From positions 62,001-126,000 of the forward strand of contig NZ_RJUE01000066.1 of the NCBI RefSeq assembly GCF_024343735.1: a stretch of 64,000 nucleotides of DNA, given 5' to 3'. The notes beneath the pieces are model-generated. The model did not search any database. It had not been told where the DNA came from and was given only the letters and a program-made list of their open reading frames with translations. The first letter of the stretch is position 1; each line of letters begins with the position of its first letter. A program made the position numbers and the translations under genes. This stretch comes from Lacihabitans sp. CCS-44. Its GTDB lineage: Bacteria > Bacteroidota > Bacteroidia > Cytophagales > Spirosomataceae. Positions 33,986 through 42,272 of the stretch are shown one piece after another.

Positions 33986-36900
33986 ATGCAGATTAGTACA
34001 TCTAAAATTCTGAGTCTCTTTGTTGCACTTTCCTTTATTTTCTTAGCAAACTCTTGCAAAAAAAACACTGGAAATGAAGAGTTTCTAGTAATCAGCGACA
34101 ACTCGCCAGACCCCATAAAAAAAGCACAAGAAGTTAGAGACAAAATGCCCATAAAAATAGCTGATGGTCTCCAAATTAAACTTTGGGCCAGTGATACCTT
34201 GGCTCCTGACCCCATCGCTATGTCTATTGACGACAACGGTGCGGTATATTTGACAAGAACCAACCGCCAAAAACATTCTGAGTTTGACATCAGAGGTCAC
34301 CAAAACTGGATGACGGCTTCAATTGGTTTGCAAACTGTAGAAGACAGAAGAGCTTTCCTTAGGAAAACTTTTGCTCCTGAAAAAAGTACTGAGAATAGCT
34401 GGTTGAGCGATTTGAACGAAGACGGCGTGCACGATTGGAAAGATTTGGCCGTAGAAAAAGAAGAAATCTGGAAGATAGAAGATAAAAATAAAGATGGCAT
34501 TGCTGATGTTTCTACTCGTGTTTTCAACGATTTGTACGAAGAAATTACTGATGTGGCTGGCGGAGTTTTGGTAAGAGAAAAAGACGCTTTTATCGCTACT
34601 GGCCCAGATTTGTGGCGTTTAACTGACAAAAACAAAGACGGTTTTTATGAAACCAAGAAATCGATTAGCCATGGATATGCCGTACACATTGGCTTTGGAG
34701 GCCATGGAATGAGTGGGATTATCGAAGGTCCTGACGGTAAAATTTATTGGCAAATAGGCGATATCGGTGCCAACATCACTTCTGTGGATGGCAAAAGATT
34801 TGAATATCCCAATGAAGGCGTTTTGGTACGTTCTAACCCAGACGGAACTGATTTTGAAGTATTTGCATCGGGAATTAGGAATACACACGAGTTTGTTTTT
34901 GATAATTACGGCAACATCATTTCGTCAGATAACGACGGCGATCATCCTACTGAAAGAGAGCGTTTGGTGCATTTAGTAGAAGGTGCCGACTTGGGCTGGA
35001 GATCTAACTGGCAGTATGGAAAATACACCGACAACAAAAACAATAAATACAAAGTGTGGATGGACGAGCGTCTTTCAGTACCTCGCTGGGAAGGTCAGGC
35101 GGCCCATATTATTCCACCAATTATGAACTTTCACAATGGCCCAACGGGAATGCAGTTTAACCCTGGCACAGCTTTTGGCAAAAATTGGCTGAATAAATTT
35201 TTCTTAGTAGAATTCGTAGGAACGCCAACTGGTTCACATATTTGGTCATTTGGTTTGAAACAAAAAGGTGCTTCGTTTGAATTGGATGGAGACAAAGATA
35301 TTTTGAGCGGAATTTTACCAACCGCTATACAGTTTGGGCCCGAAGGAGCATTGTATTCCGCCGACTGGGTAAATGGCTGGGATACAAAAAATTATGGTCG
35401 AGTTTGGAAAATCGATGTTACCGAAAAAGAGAACGATTTGGAAGCATTGAGAAAGAAAACACTGTCCTACATGACTTTGAAATATCCATTGCAAACTGAC
35501 CCAATGCTGGCTGATTTGTTGGGTTTTGAAGACATGAGGATTCGTAAAAAAGCTCAGTTTGAATTGGTAAATCGTGGACAAAAAGGCTTTGTTGTTTTTG
35601 AAAATACGCTGAACACTTCAAAAAACCAATTGGCCAAGATTCATGCGATTTGGGGAATTGGAATGTTGGCTAGAACCGATGCTAAATATTCAGCATTACT
35701 TTTGAAAGTTTTAGATGATACCGACACTGAAATACAAGCTCAGGCTGCAAAAACTTTGGGGGAAATCAGAAATAAAAGTGCCGTAGAAAAACTAAAAAGT
35801 CTATTAGTAAGTGATAATTCAAGAGTAAAATTCTATGCCGCCGAGGCTCTCGGAAAATTGGATGATAAATCTGCCATCGCCAACATTCTGAGCATGATAG
35901 ATAAAAACAAGGACGAAGATGTTTATTTGAGACATGCTGGCGTATTTGCTCTAAGTAAATTAGGTGCAGAAACTGAAATGGTTGCTTTGGCGGGAAATAA
36001 AAGCAAATCTTTGAGATTGGCAGCAGTGTTGGTTTTGAGAAGACTAAAAAGCGATAAGATTCAGGTTTTCTTGCAAGATGAGGATGAGTTTATAGTGGAA
36101 GAAACTGCAAGAGCCATCAATGATGATTTGTCGATTCCGAATGCGTTTCCAGCTTTAGTGAAATTGCTGAGCAATGACAAATTTACTTCAGAGCCTTTGT
36201 TCAGAAGAGCCATCAATGTGGCTTTGCGTGTAGGCGACAAAACATCGTTGGATGAATTGATAAATTATGCCAAAAAAGAAAAAATAACTGACGAACTAAG
36301 AGCTGAGGCCATTGCGGCATTGGGCACTTGGGCTGATCCATCGGTTTTGGATAGGGTAGATGGTCGTTACAGAGGAATATTTTTGAGAGATGTGGCCAGC
36401 GTAAAAAGTACAATAGAACCGCATTTGTCAGCTTTCCTAAATGCAGAAAATCCTGAAACCCAAATAGCTATCAGTCAGTTACTTTCTAACTTAAAAATAG
36501 ATAATTTTAACGACAAGCTGGTCAATATTTTTGAAAACGCCAAAGATCCTAAAGTAAAAATCGCTGCCATAGAAGCTCTTTCGAATTTGAACTATAGCGG
36601 CTTGGACAAAATAGTTCAGAGTGGCTTGCAAAACGAAAAATCAGAAGTCAGAGTGGCGTCGATTGGTGCATTATCAAAACTAAATATTGACGAGAATAGC
36701 CTGAATGAAATTGTGAAACCAATAATTGAGAAAGGTTTAATCCGAGAAAAACAAAGGTTGATAAACACATTGGCAAATATGCCAATCTCCAAAACAGAGA
36801 AAGTATTGGGTTCGATGATAGACTTAATGGCAGCTGAAAAGCTGGACAAAGAATTGTTATTAGACTTGGGCGAAGCTGTAAAGAAAACCAACTCTGAAAC

Positions 36901-37390
36901 GCTTTTGACAAAACTGAATGCGAACAAAAAATCAGACGATTGGTTTGAAGAATTCAAAGTGGCATTATTCGGAGGAGATTTTAGAGAAGGTAGGAATATT
37001 TTCAACAACAACTCTACTGCTCAATGTGTTAGGTGTCACACCACAAATCCTGGGGCGGCTTCAACAGTTGGACCAAATCTAGGTAAAATTGGCAGCAAAC
37101 TTACTCGTGAAGTTATACTCGAAGCCTTAGTAAAACCTAGTAATAGATTGTCACCAGGTTTTGGTCAGGTAAGCTTGACACTAAAAGACGGACAAGAAAT
37201 AACAGGAACTTTGATGTCAGAAAACGAGCACGAAATAGTATTGGCAACTTCTGACGCTGAGCCAACCAAAGTTGCCTTATCGAGAATATCAAAAAGGGAA
37301 AATATGCCATCAAGCATGCCTCCAATGGGCGATATTCTTTCAAAACGAGAGATTCGTGACTTGGTAGAGTACTTGGCTGGCATGAGGTGA
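33986..37390 (+). CDS. Large lipoprotein: sorbosone-dehydrogenase-like, HEAT repeats, cytochrome c
   Basis: A 1134-residue exported protein of the planctomycete-type membrane-bound dehydrogenase architecture. After a signal with a lipobox (LANSC) comes a six-bladed beta-propeller like glucose/sorbosone dehydrogenases (~55-490; IAMSIDDNGAVYLTRTN, FGGHGMSGIIEGPDGKIYW, SGIRNTHEFVFDNYGN), then a helical region of HEAT repeats (~520-970) and a cytochrome c domain (~990-1134) with the haem site C1014-V-R-C1017-H1018 and a likely Met axial ligand in ENMPSSMPPMG. It should oxidise a sugar or polyol and pass electrons to its own haem. No other gene is coupled to it. Substrate unknown. Confidence 0.9.
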   Translation: MQISTSKILSLFVALSFIFLANSCKKNTGNEEFLVISDNSPDPIKKAQEVRDKMPIKIADGLQIKLWASDTLAPDPIAMSIDDNGAVYLTRTNRQKHSEFDIRGHQNWMTASIGLQTVEDRRAFLRKTFAPEKSTENSWLSDLNEDGVHDWKDLAVEKEEIWKIEDKNKDGIADVSTRVFNDLYEEITDVAGGVLVREKDAFIATGPDLWRLTDKNKDGFYETKKSISHGYAVHIGFGGHGMSGIIEGPDGKIYWQIGDIGANITSVDGKRFEYPNEGVLVRSNPDGTDFEVFASGIRNTHEFVFDNYGNIISSDNDGDHPTERERLVHLVEGADLGWRSNWQYGKYTDNKNNKYKVWMDERLSVPRWEGQAAHIIPPIMNFHNGPTGMQFNPGTAFGKNWLNKFFLVEFVGTPTGSHIWSFGLKQKGASFELDGDKDILSGILPTAIQFGPEGALYSADWVNGWDTKNYGRVWKIDVTEKENDLEALRKKTLSYMTLKYPLQTDPMLADLLGFEDMRIRKKAQFELVNRGQKGFVVFENTLNTSKNQLAKIHAIWGIGMLARTDAKYSALLLKVLDDTDTEIQAQAAKTLGEIRNKSAVEKLKSLLVSDNSRVKFYAAEALGKLDDKSAIANILSMIDKNKDEDVYLRHAGVFALSKLGAETEMVALAGNKSKSLRLAAVLVLRRLKSDKIQVFLQDEDEFIVEETARAINDDLSIPNAFPALVKLLSNDKFTSEPLFRRAINVALRVGDKTSLDELINYAKKEKITDELRAEAIAALGTWADPSVLDRVDGRYRGIFLRDVASVKSTIEPHLSAFLNAENPETQIAISQLLSNLKIDNFNDKLVNIFENAKDPKVKIAAIEALSNLNYSGLDKIVQSGLQNEKSEVRVASIGALSKLNIDENSLNEIVKPIIEKGLIREKQRLINTLANMPISKTEKVLGSMIDLMAAEKLDKELLLDLGEAVKKTNSETLLTKLNANKKSDDWFEEFKVALFGGDFREGRNIFNNNSTAQCVRCHTTNPGAASTVGPNLGKIGSKLTREVILEALVKPSNRLSPGFGQVSLTLKDGQEITGTLMSENEHEIVLATSDAEPTKVALSRISKRENMPSSMPPMGDILSKREIRDLVEYLAGMR

Positions 37391-37413
37391 GATTGAAAAT
37401 TATTTTTATAAAA

Positions 37414-37447
37414 TAAGTATCTTTTATGAGAGGATACTTATTTTTTT
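37414..37447 (+). terminator. Terminator after the large dehydrogenase gene
   Basis: TAAGTATC and GATACTTA form an 8-bp stem with an 11-base loop, followed by seven T. Confidence 0.85.
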
Positions 37448-37456
37448 CAGAACAAT

Positions 37457-37500
37457 CTTAATATCGGCACAAAAAATTAAAAGAAATATCCGATATTAAG
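37457..37500. promoter_or_regulatory. Inverted repeat upstream of fic
   Basis: CTTAATATCGG and CCGATATTAAG are perfect 11-bp inverted arms with a 22-bp spacer. The right arm ends 21 bp before the ATG of the Fic gene, so it is a likely operator for autoregulation. TAGCTTTG (37511-37518) next to the start fits the -7 consensus but would leave almost no leader. Confidence 0.6.
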
Positions 37501-37521
37501 AAAATTTTAGTAGCTTTGGGG

Positions 37522-38490
37522 ATGGAATGGAAAAAACATGCGTTTGAATTTGATGGTCTTCAAGAGTATTTGAATAGAATTGATTCAAAAAAGACACTAT
37601 TGGACAATAAAAGGCCAATACCAAACTATGCATTGGCAAGAATAAAGGAGAGCCTAACCATAGAGTGGACTTACAACTCCAATAGTATAGAAGGCAATAC
37701 CTTGACATTGCAAGAAACAAAAATGGTAATTGAAGAAGGTTTTACAATTAAAGGCAAATCACTTCGAGAACATTTTGAAGTAATAAACCACCAGGAAGCC
37801 ATTGAGTATGTCGAAAACCTTGTAAAACTGGATTATCAATTCAATGACAGGGATATTCTGGATGTTCACGCTCTAGTTTTACAGAAAATAGAAAAAGATT
37901 TTGCAGGAAGGTTTCGCACCTCTGGAGTGAGAATTTCGGGAGCAAACTTTGTACCTCCAAATGCATTGAAAGTACCAGACTTGGTAGAAGATTTAGTGAT
38001 TTGGGCAAATTCGGAGTCTTTGGCCTTTCATCCGATAATAAGATCGGCCATATTTCATCATCGCTTCGTATGGATTCATCCTTTTTTTGATGGGAACGGG
38101 AGAACTGCTCGGCTTCTTTTTAATATTATTTTGATGAAAGAAGGTTTTCCTCCAGCCATAATTCTAAAAAACGATAGAAAAAAATATTATGACGCTCTTA
38201 ACAAGGCAAATAATGGTGATTACTCTAAGCTCTTACTTTTAGTACTGCAAGCGGCAGAACGATCTTTAGATATTTATACGAGTCATTTGTATAACACCTA
38301 TGAAGAATATCTGCCCATTCAGAGAATTGTAGAAGAGCCAGAAATAGCCTATGGAATGGAATATGTTAGTTTACTGGCTCGTCAAGGCAAAATTGACGCA
38401 TACAAAGAAGGCAAAAATTGGGTAACTACAAAAAGTGCTGTTCAAGAATACGTAACAAATAGACAAAGAAAGAGAAAACTTACAAACTGA
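37522..38490 (+). CDS. Fic family protein
   Basis: A 322-residue protein of the class II Fic group, which usually transfers AMP to Ser/Thr/Tyr of target proteins. The Fic motif HPFFDGNGRTAR (H186 catalytic) is complete. The N-terminal inhibition motif is visible as S53-N-S-I-E57-G in TYNSNSIEGN, so the enzyme is probably kept inactive in cis. The C-terminal ~60 residues resemble a winged helix (YVSLLARQGKIDAYKEGKNWVT), often DNA-binding in these proteins. The ATG at 37522 was chosen; a TTG 6 bp earlier is in frame. No FicA-like antitoxin gene is present. Confidence 0.92.
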   Translation: MEWKKHAFEFDGLQEYLNRIDSKKTLLDNKRPIPNYALARIKESLTIEWTYNSNSIEGNTLTLQETKMVIEEGFTIKGKSLREHFEVINHQEAIEYVENLVKLDYQFNDRDILDVHALVLQKIEKDFAGRFRTSGVRISGANFVPPNALKVPDLVEDLVIWANSESLAFHPIIRSAIFHHRFVWIHPFFDGNGRTARLLFNIILMKEGFPPAIILKNDRKKYYDALNKANNGDYSKLLLLVLQAAERSLDIYTSHLYNTYEEYLPIQRIVEEPEIAYGMEYVSLLARQGKIDAYKEGKNWVTTKSAVQEYVTNRQRKRKLTN

Positions 38491-38513
38491 AGGAGTCCAA
38501 AAATACTCCTTCA
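38488..38513. terminator. Bidirectional hairpin between fic and the ArgE-like gene
   Basis: TGAAGGAGT and ACTCCTTCA form a perfect 9-bp stem with an 8-base loop between converging genes. The T-run on either strand is short. Confidence 0.6.
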
Positions 38514-38516
38514 ATT

Positions 38517-39674
38517 TCAACTCAATTCCTCCGCCAATTTCTCCATCATAATCAAGCATTTTTCAACTTGGTCAATGGCAATAAACTCGTTGGCTCTGTG
38601 TGCTTGGGCTATATCTCCCGGGCCACAAATGACTGATTCGAAACCAGCCAAAGCAAATTGGCCAGCCTCTGCAGCATAAGCTACAGTACCTAATTCTTGA
38701 TTTCCAGAGATTTTTTGGATAAAAGGTACAACTTCAAAATGCTCAGGTGTATCCAAAGGAGGTACGGGTGGATGATCTTCTTCTGTGATGATTCTTGCAC
38801 CATCAAATCTTTGTTGTAGTTCTTTTTCTAATTCTTTGCAATAATTGTGATAGTCTTTCAGTATATTCTCAAGACTACTTTTTGGAATGATTCTGACATC
38901 CCAGTAGAAAGTACATTTGTCGGCAATGACATTTGGAGCGATTCCACCATTAAACTGCCCTACATGTATTGAAGTATGATTTGGGGTAAATCGTTCATCT
39001 ATTTCACCCGACTCAAAAAGTTCGTTCATTTTGTTTTCGAGCCAAACCACCAATTTGGCAGCAACATGAATAGCACTCACTTCACGTTTGATGCGGCTAC
39101 TGTGTCCAGCTGAGCCGTGAACCGTGGTTTTCAAAACACATATTCCTTTTTGACCAACTACAGGCTGCATCATCGTCGCCTCCCCGATTATTGCATATTT
39201 TGGTTTTTCTGTATAAAAATCTCTTATGGCACAAGCCATTTCAAAACCAGAAAGACAACCCACTTCCTCGTCATAAGAAAAAGCAAAATATATCGGTTTC
39301 TTAAGATTTGACTTCTTAAAAAGATCCACACTTGCTAAAAAACAGGCTAAAAAACCTTTCATATCGCATGAGCCTCGGGCATACCATTTTTCGTCTTTTT
39401 CGGTCAATACAAATGGTTCCGTAACCCAATCTTGCCCTTTTACCGGAACCACATCGGTATGTCCTGAAAGAATTACGCCACCATCTACTGCTGGCCCAAT
39501 TCGGCAATGCAAAAGTGCTTTATTGCCCTCTAGGTTGGAAACAACCTGAAATTCAATATCTTGAGAGTTTAAGTATTCTTTCAAATAATCTATAATTACA
39601 AGATTTCCTTGTCCACCCAAAACTTGGAAAGCCACCAAGTCTGTTAAAATTTCTTTTGTTTTCTGAAGTTTCAT
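38517..39674 (-). CDS. argE: M20 deacylase, acetylornithine deacetylase type
   Basis: A 385-residue cytoplasmic zinc peptidase-fold enzyme. Metal ligands are seen at H72 and D74 (SGHTDVVP), D104 (SCDMKG) and E136/E137 (SYDEEVG). Phrases such as WVTEPFVLTEKDEKWYARGSCDMKGF and the closing GPGDIAQAHRANEFI match the ArgE branch, which removes the acetyl group from N-acetylornithine. No other arginine gene lies nearby, and Bacteroidota often use N-succinyl intermediates, so another N-acyl amino acid is a real alternative. The YfcC-like transporter upstream runs the same way, 143 bp away. Confidence 0.85.
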   Translation of the reverse strand: MKLQKTKEILTDLVAFQVLGGQGNLVIIDYLKEYLNSQDIEFQVVSNLEGNKALLHCRIGPAVDGGVILSGHTDVVPVKGQDWVTEPFVLTEKDEKWYARGSCDMKGFLACFLASVDLFKKSNLKKPIYFAFSYDEEVGCLSGFEMACAIRDFYTEKPKYAIIGEATMMQPVVGQKGICVLKTTVHGSAGHSSRIKREVSAIHVAAKLVVWLENKMNELFESGEIDERFTPNHTSIHVGQFNGGIAPNVIADKCTFYWDVRIIPKSSLENILKDYHNYCKELEKELQQRFDGARIITEEDHPPVPPLDTPEHFEVVPFIQKISGNQELGTVAYAAEAGQFALAGFESVICGPGDIAQAHRANEFIAIDQVEKCLIMMEKLAEELS

Positions 39675-39680
39675 TTTTTT

Positions 39681-39711
39681 TAATTTACCGCCAAGACAGA
39701 ATGACGCGAAG
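39681..39711 (-). repeat. ACCGC-type dispersed repeat, short copy
   Basis: TTTACCGCCAAGAC with ACGCGAAG follows the ArgE-like ATG. In gene direction it reads GGCGGTAAAT, 12 bp from the start codon. A short member of the family at 29811 and 54541. Confidence 0.55.
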
Positions 39712-39817
39712 ATTTATCTAATCTGCTTTATAAAGACTTGAAATTGCTATTTTTTAATATTCTAAGAAATAAGCACTGGTTTTTCTCCACTATAATAATG
39801 ACTATGTTTTGATAAAA

Positions 39818-41206
39818 TCACGCTGGTCCATAATTAATCAATACCGAAATGACCACAAAAATAATGGTCAATACAACCAAAATTGCTACAACTGGAGCAA
39901 TAAATCTGAGCCAACGCTCAAACGGTACTCTGCAAATAGCAATCATGGCAATGAGTCCTCCGAAAGTTGGATTCACCAAATTGCTTACACCATCCCCCAC
40001 TTGAAAAGCCAATACCACAGTTTGTTTGGTCAAGTGCAACATTTCACCCAAAGGAATCAGAATCGGCATGGTGGCCAATGCCTGTCCACTACCGCTTGGA
40101 ATCATGAAATTCATCAAACTTTGTGTAATCACCATTCCTATAGCTGAAAGATAATTGGGCAAACCTTCCAATGAATTTGCCAAATAATAGGTAATAGAAT
40201 CGCTCACTTTGCCTTCTTCCATCACAATTCTAATCGTTGCTGCAAAGCCTACCATAAAAGCCCCTGGAGCTACTTTTGCTACAGAATCAAGTACCAATTC
40301 TCCGACTTCAATACTACTTTTTTTCAAGAAAAAGACAAGAAAGAAAGCTAAAATTAGGAACAATGCAGATATGTCGTTGAGATACCATTTGTATTCAAAA
40401 ACGCCGTAAATCATGATAGTCAACATTATAACAAAAGCTCCCAAAATCAACCAATCCTTCCAATGCATTTTAAAAGATTCTATGGGTTTTGAAAGAGAAA
40501 AACCAGAAGAATCTAGTCCGGACCCAAGCCCTTTTTCAGGGTTGGCTTGTATTTTTTTGAAATAAGAAATATTGTACCAAGCCATGGTAGCAAGTCCAAG
40601 AACGCACAAAACAATTCTTAATAAAGCTCCAGAAAAAAGTGGCAGGTCAGCAATTCGTTGAGCCGTACCGACCGTATAAGGATTAAATGGAGAAAGGCCG
40701 AAACCGACAGTTACGCCACCAACCGCAATGCCCGTGGCCAATACTAAATCTCCACCGATGGCCAAACTCAAAACCGCTGCAATTGGGATCATCGCTATGT
40801 TGTTTTCATAACCTATAAACATGCCCAGAACCCCATAAACAAAGGTCATACCTACGATAAGCACGTTTTGATTGTTTTTCCCGAGCGTTTTTACAAATGA
40901 CCCTACCACGTTTTCAACAGCTCCAGTAGCATTCAAAACTCCGAACATTATTCCACTGGCAACGATGATAAATATGACTTCAATGGCCGCTTTGTAACCT
41001 TTGGGCATAGATTGAAAAACAACTGATGGACTCAGTTTGGTAGACTCCACATAATGAAATGAACCAGCAACTACTTTCATTTTACCATCAATCTCCACTC
41101 TATCAAACTCCCCAGCAGGTAAGAGATAAGTAAAAAGCCATGCCAAAACTATCATTCCAAAAAGAATAATTACAGGATGTGGAATATACTCATACCATTT
41201 TTTCAT
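39818..41206 (-). CDS. YfcC-family (DcuC-like) carboxylate transporter
   Basis: A 462-residue inner-membrane transporter with about 12 hydrophobic segments. The N-terminus (HPVIILFGMIVLAWLFTYLLPAGEF), the conserved hairpin GMFIGYENNIAMIPIAAVLSL, GVTVGFGLSPFNPYTVGTAQ and IPSGSGQALATMPILIPLG mark the YfcC branch of the C4-dicarboxylate/arginine-ornithine antiporter superfamily. It precedes the ArgE-like gene by 143 bp in the same direction, suggesting uptake of a peptide or acylated amino acid that ArgE then cleaves. That link is inference. Confidence 0.9.
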   Translation of the reverse strand: MKKWYEYIPHPVIILFGMIVLAWLFTYLLPAGEFDRVEIDGKMKVVAGSFHYVESTKLSPSVVFQSMPKGYKAAIEVIFIIVASGIMFGVLNATGAVENVVGSFVKTLGKNNQNVLIVGMTFVYGVLGMFIGYENNIAMIPIAAVLSLAIGGDLVLATGIAVGGVTVGFGLSPFNPYTVGTAQRIADLPLFSGALLRIVLCVLGLATMAWYNISYFKKIQANPEKGLGSGLDSSGFSLSKPIESFKMHWKDWLILGAFVIMLTIMIYGVFEYKWYLNDISALFLILAFFLVFFLKKSSIEVGELVLDSVAKVAPGAFMVGFAATIRIVMEEGKVSDSITYYLANSLEGLPNYLSAIGMVITQSLMNFMIPSGSGQALATMPILIPLGEMLHLTKQTVVLAFQVGDGVSNLVNPTFGGLIAMIAICRVPFERWLRFIAPVVAILVVLTIIFVVISVLINYGPA

Positions 41207-41314
41207 TCAGGTTTATCAGGTTTATTGAACGGTAATTTAGTCCGAAAATAAATAATAAAAAAACGACGCTAAACCAAAATGCGGTTTTTGGGTGTTTATA
41301 TTGAAATATTCAAT

Positions 41315-41322
41315 TATTTTTG
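41315..41322 (+). promoter_or_regulatory. -7-like box for the 144-residue membrane protein
   Basis: TATTTTTG fits TAnnTTTG, 22 bp before the ATG at 41345. A TTTG at 41287-41290 gives a spacer of 24 bp, a little long. Confidence 0.5.
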
Positions 41323-41344
41323 ACAAACATTTAAACCAAAAATT

Positions 41345-41779
41345 ATGTATTCTATCATTTTACAAGCTCACCATTGGATTGCATTCATCGCTTTGGTGTT
41401 GTTGGCTTATGCTACTATAAACGGAGCGGTTGGCTCAAATTCAGAAAAAGCATTTGATGATTCGAACAGAAAAATCAACTTATTCGCTTTGATTTCTACA
41501 CATACCATGTTGCTTTTGGGAATAATTCTTTTGATTATTTCGCCTATTGCACAAAACGCATTTGCTGATATGGGAGCTGCTATGAAAGACGGGGCTGTAA
41601 GAAAAGCTGTTGTCGAGCATCCTTTTGTGAACATTCTTGCCGCTGTTTTTGCTACTATTGGAAATGCCAAATCTAAAAAAGCAGTAGGAAATGGACGTAA
41701 ATTTAAAGTATCGATGATTTACTTTGGCTTGGCTCTTATACTTATTTTGAGTAGACTTCCTTTCGAAAGATTATTCTAA
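41345..41779 (+). CDS. Small integral membrane protein, cytochrome-b-like
   Basis: A 144-residue protein with four transmembrane helices (~8-25, ~46-66, ~90-105, ~120-137). Conserved His residues lie at H9/H10 and near H53 (STHTMLLLG) and H92 (VEHPFVN), a spread consistent with haem binding, and similar Bacteroidota proteins are sometimes called cytochrome b. I would not assign a reaction. It is followed by a strong terminator. Confidence 0.75.
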   Translation: MYSIILQAHHWIAFIALVLLAYATINGAVGSNSEKAFDDSNRKINLFALISTHTMLLLGIILLIISPIAQNAFADMGAAMKDGAVRKAVVEHPFVNILAAVFATIGNAKSKKAVGNGRKFKVSMIYFGLALILILSRLPFERLF

Positions 41780-41786
41780 AAATATT

Positions 41787-41807
41787 GCCCCGAAAGGGGC
41801 TTTTTTT
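41787..41807 (+). terminator. Rho-independent terminator abutting the next start codon
   Basis: GCCCC-GAAA-GGGGC (5-bp G/C stem, GAAA loop) followed by seven T, and immediately by the ATG of the next gene at 41808. Confidence 0.9.
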
Positions 41808-42200
41808 ATGCACTCACCTATCATTTTATTCGATGGCGTTTGTAACCTGTGCAACGGGGCAGTGCAGTTTGTTTTGAAAAATGACAGCCGAAACATCTTT
41901 AAATTTGCGTCTTTACAGTCTAATTTCGCCCAAGATTTCTTAAAAACACAACAACTGCCAACTGAAAACTTCGGGACACTAATTTTAATAGAAAATGACC
42001 AAATTTTTGTAAAATCAAAAGCAGTTTTTAAAATAGCTAAATATCTACCCAAATACGCTTGGCTGCGTATTTTCAACTTCTTACCAGTTCTTATTTCTGA
42101 CTTTTTCTATGATATTGTTTCCAAAAACCGTTTGAAATGGTTTGGCCAAAGGGAGAGTTGTTGGATACCCACTAAAGAGTTGAAGGAAAGATTTTTGTAG
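41808..42200 (+). CDS. DCC1/YuxK-like thiol-disulfide oxidoreductase
   Basis: A 130-residue protein of the DUF393/DCC family named from the motif D-x-x-C-x-x-C: here FDGVCNLCNGAVQF with C14 and C17. KFASLQSNFAQ and the C-terminal WFGQRESCWIP are also family marks. Such proteins have a thioredoxin-like fold and are thought to reduce disulfides. The start follows directly after a terminator hairpin, and no ribosome binding site is visible. Confidence 0.88.
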   Translation: MHSPIILFDGVCNLCNGAVQFVLKNDSRNIFKFASLQSNFAQDFLKTQQLPTENFGTLILIENDQIFVKSKAVFKIAKYLPKYAWLRIFNFLPVLISDFFYDIVSKNRLKWFGQRESCWIPTKELKERFL

Positions 42201-42272
42201 CTACGATTTTCTTTTAATAGATTTTTACGGAAATTGCAGGCAGATTTATACTCATCAATAAAACCTCAGAAA

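Noticed and set aside
34297-34635. 112-codon minus-strand ORF
   Set aside because: Antisense of the large dehydrogenase gene, where codon bias produces open frames.
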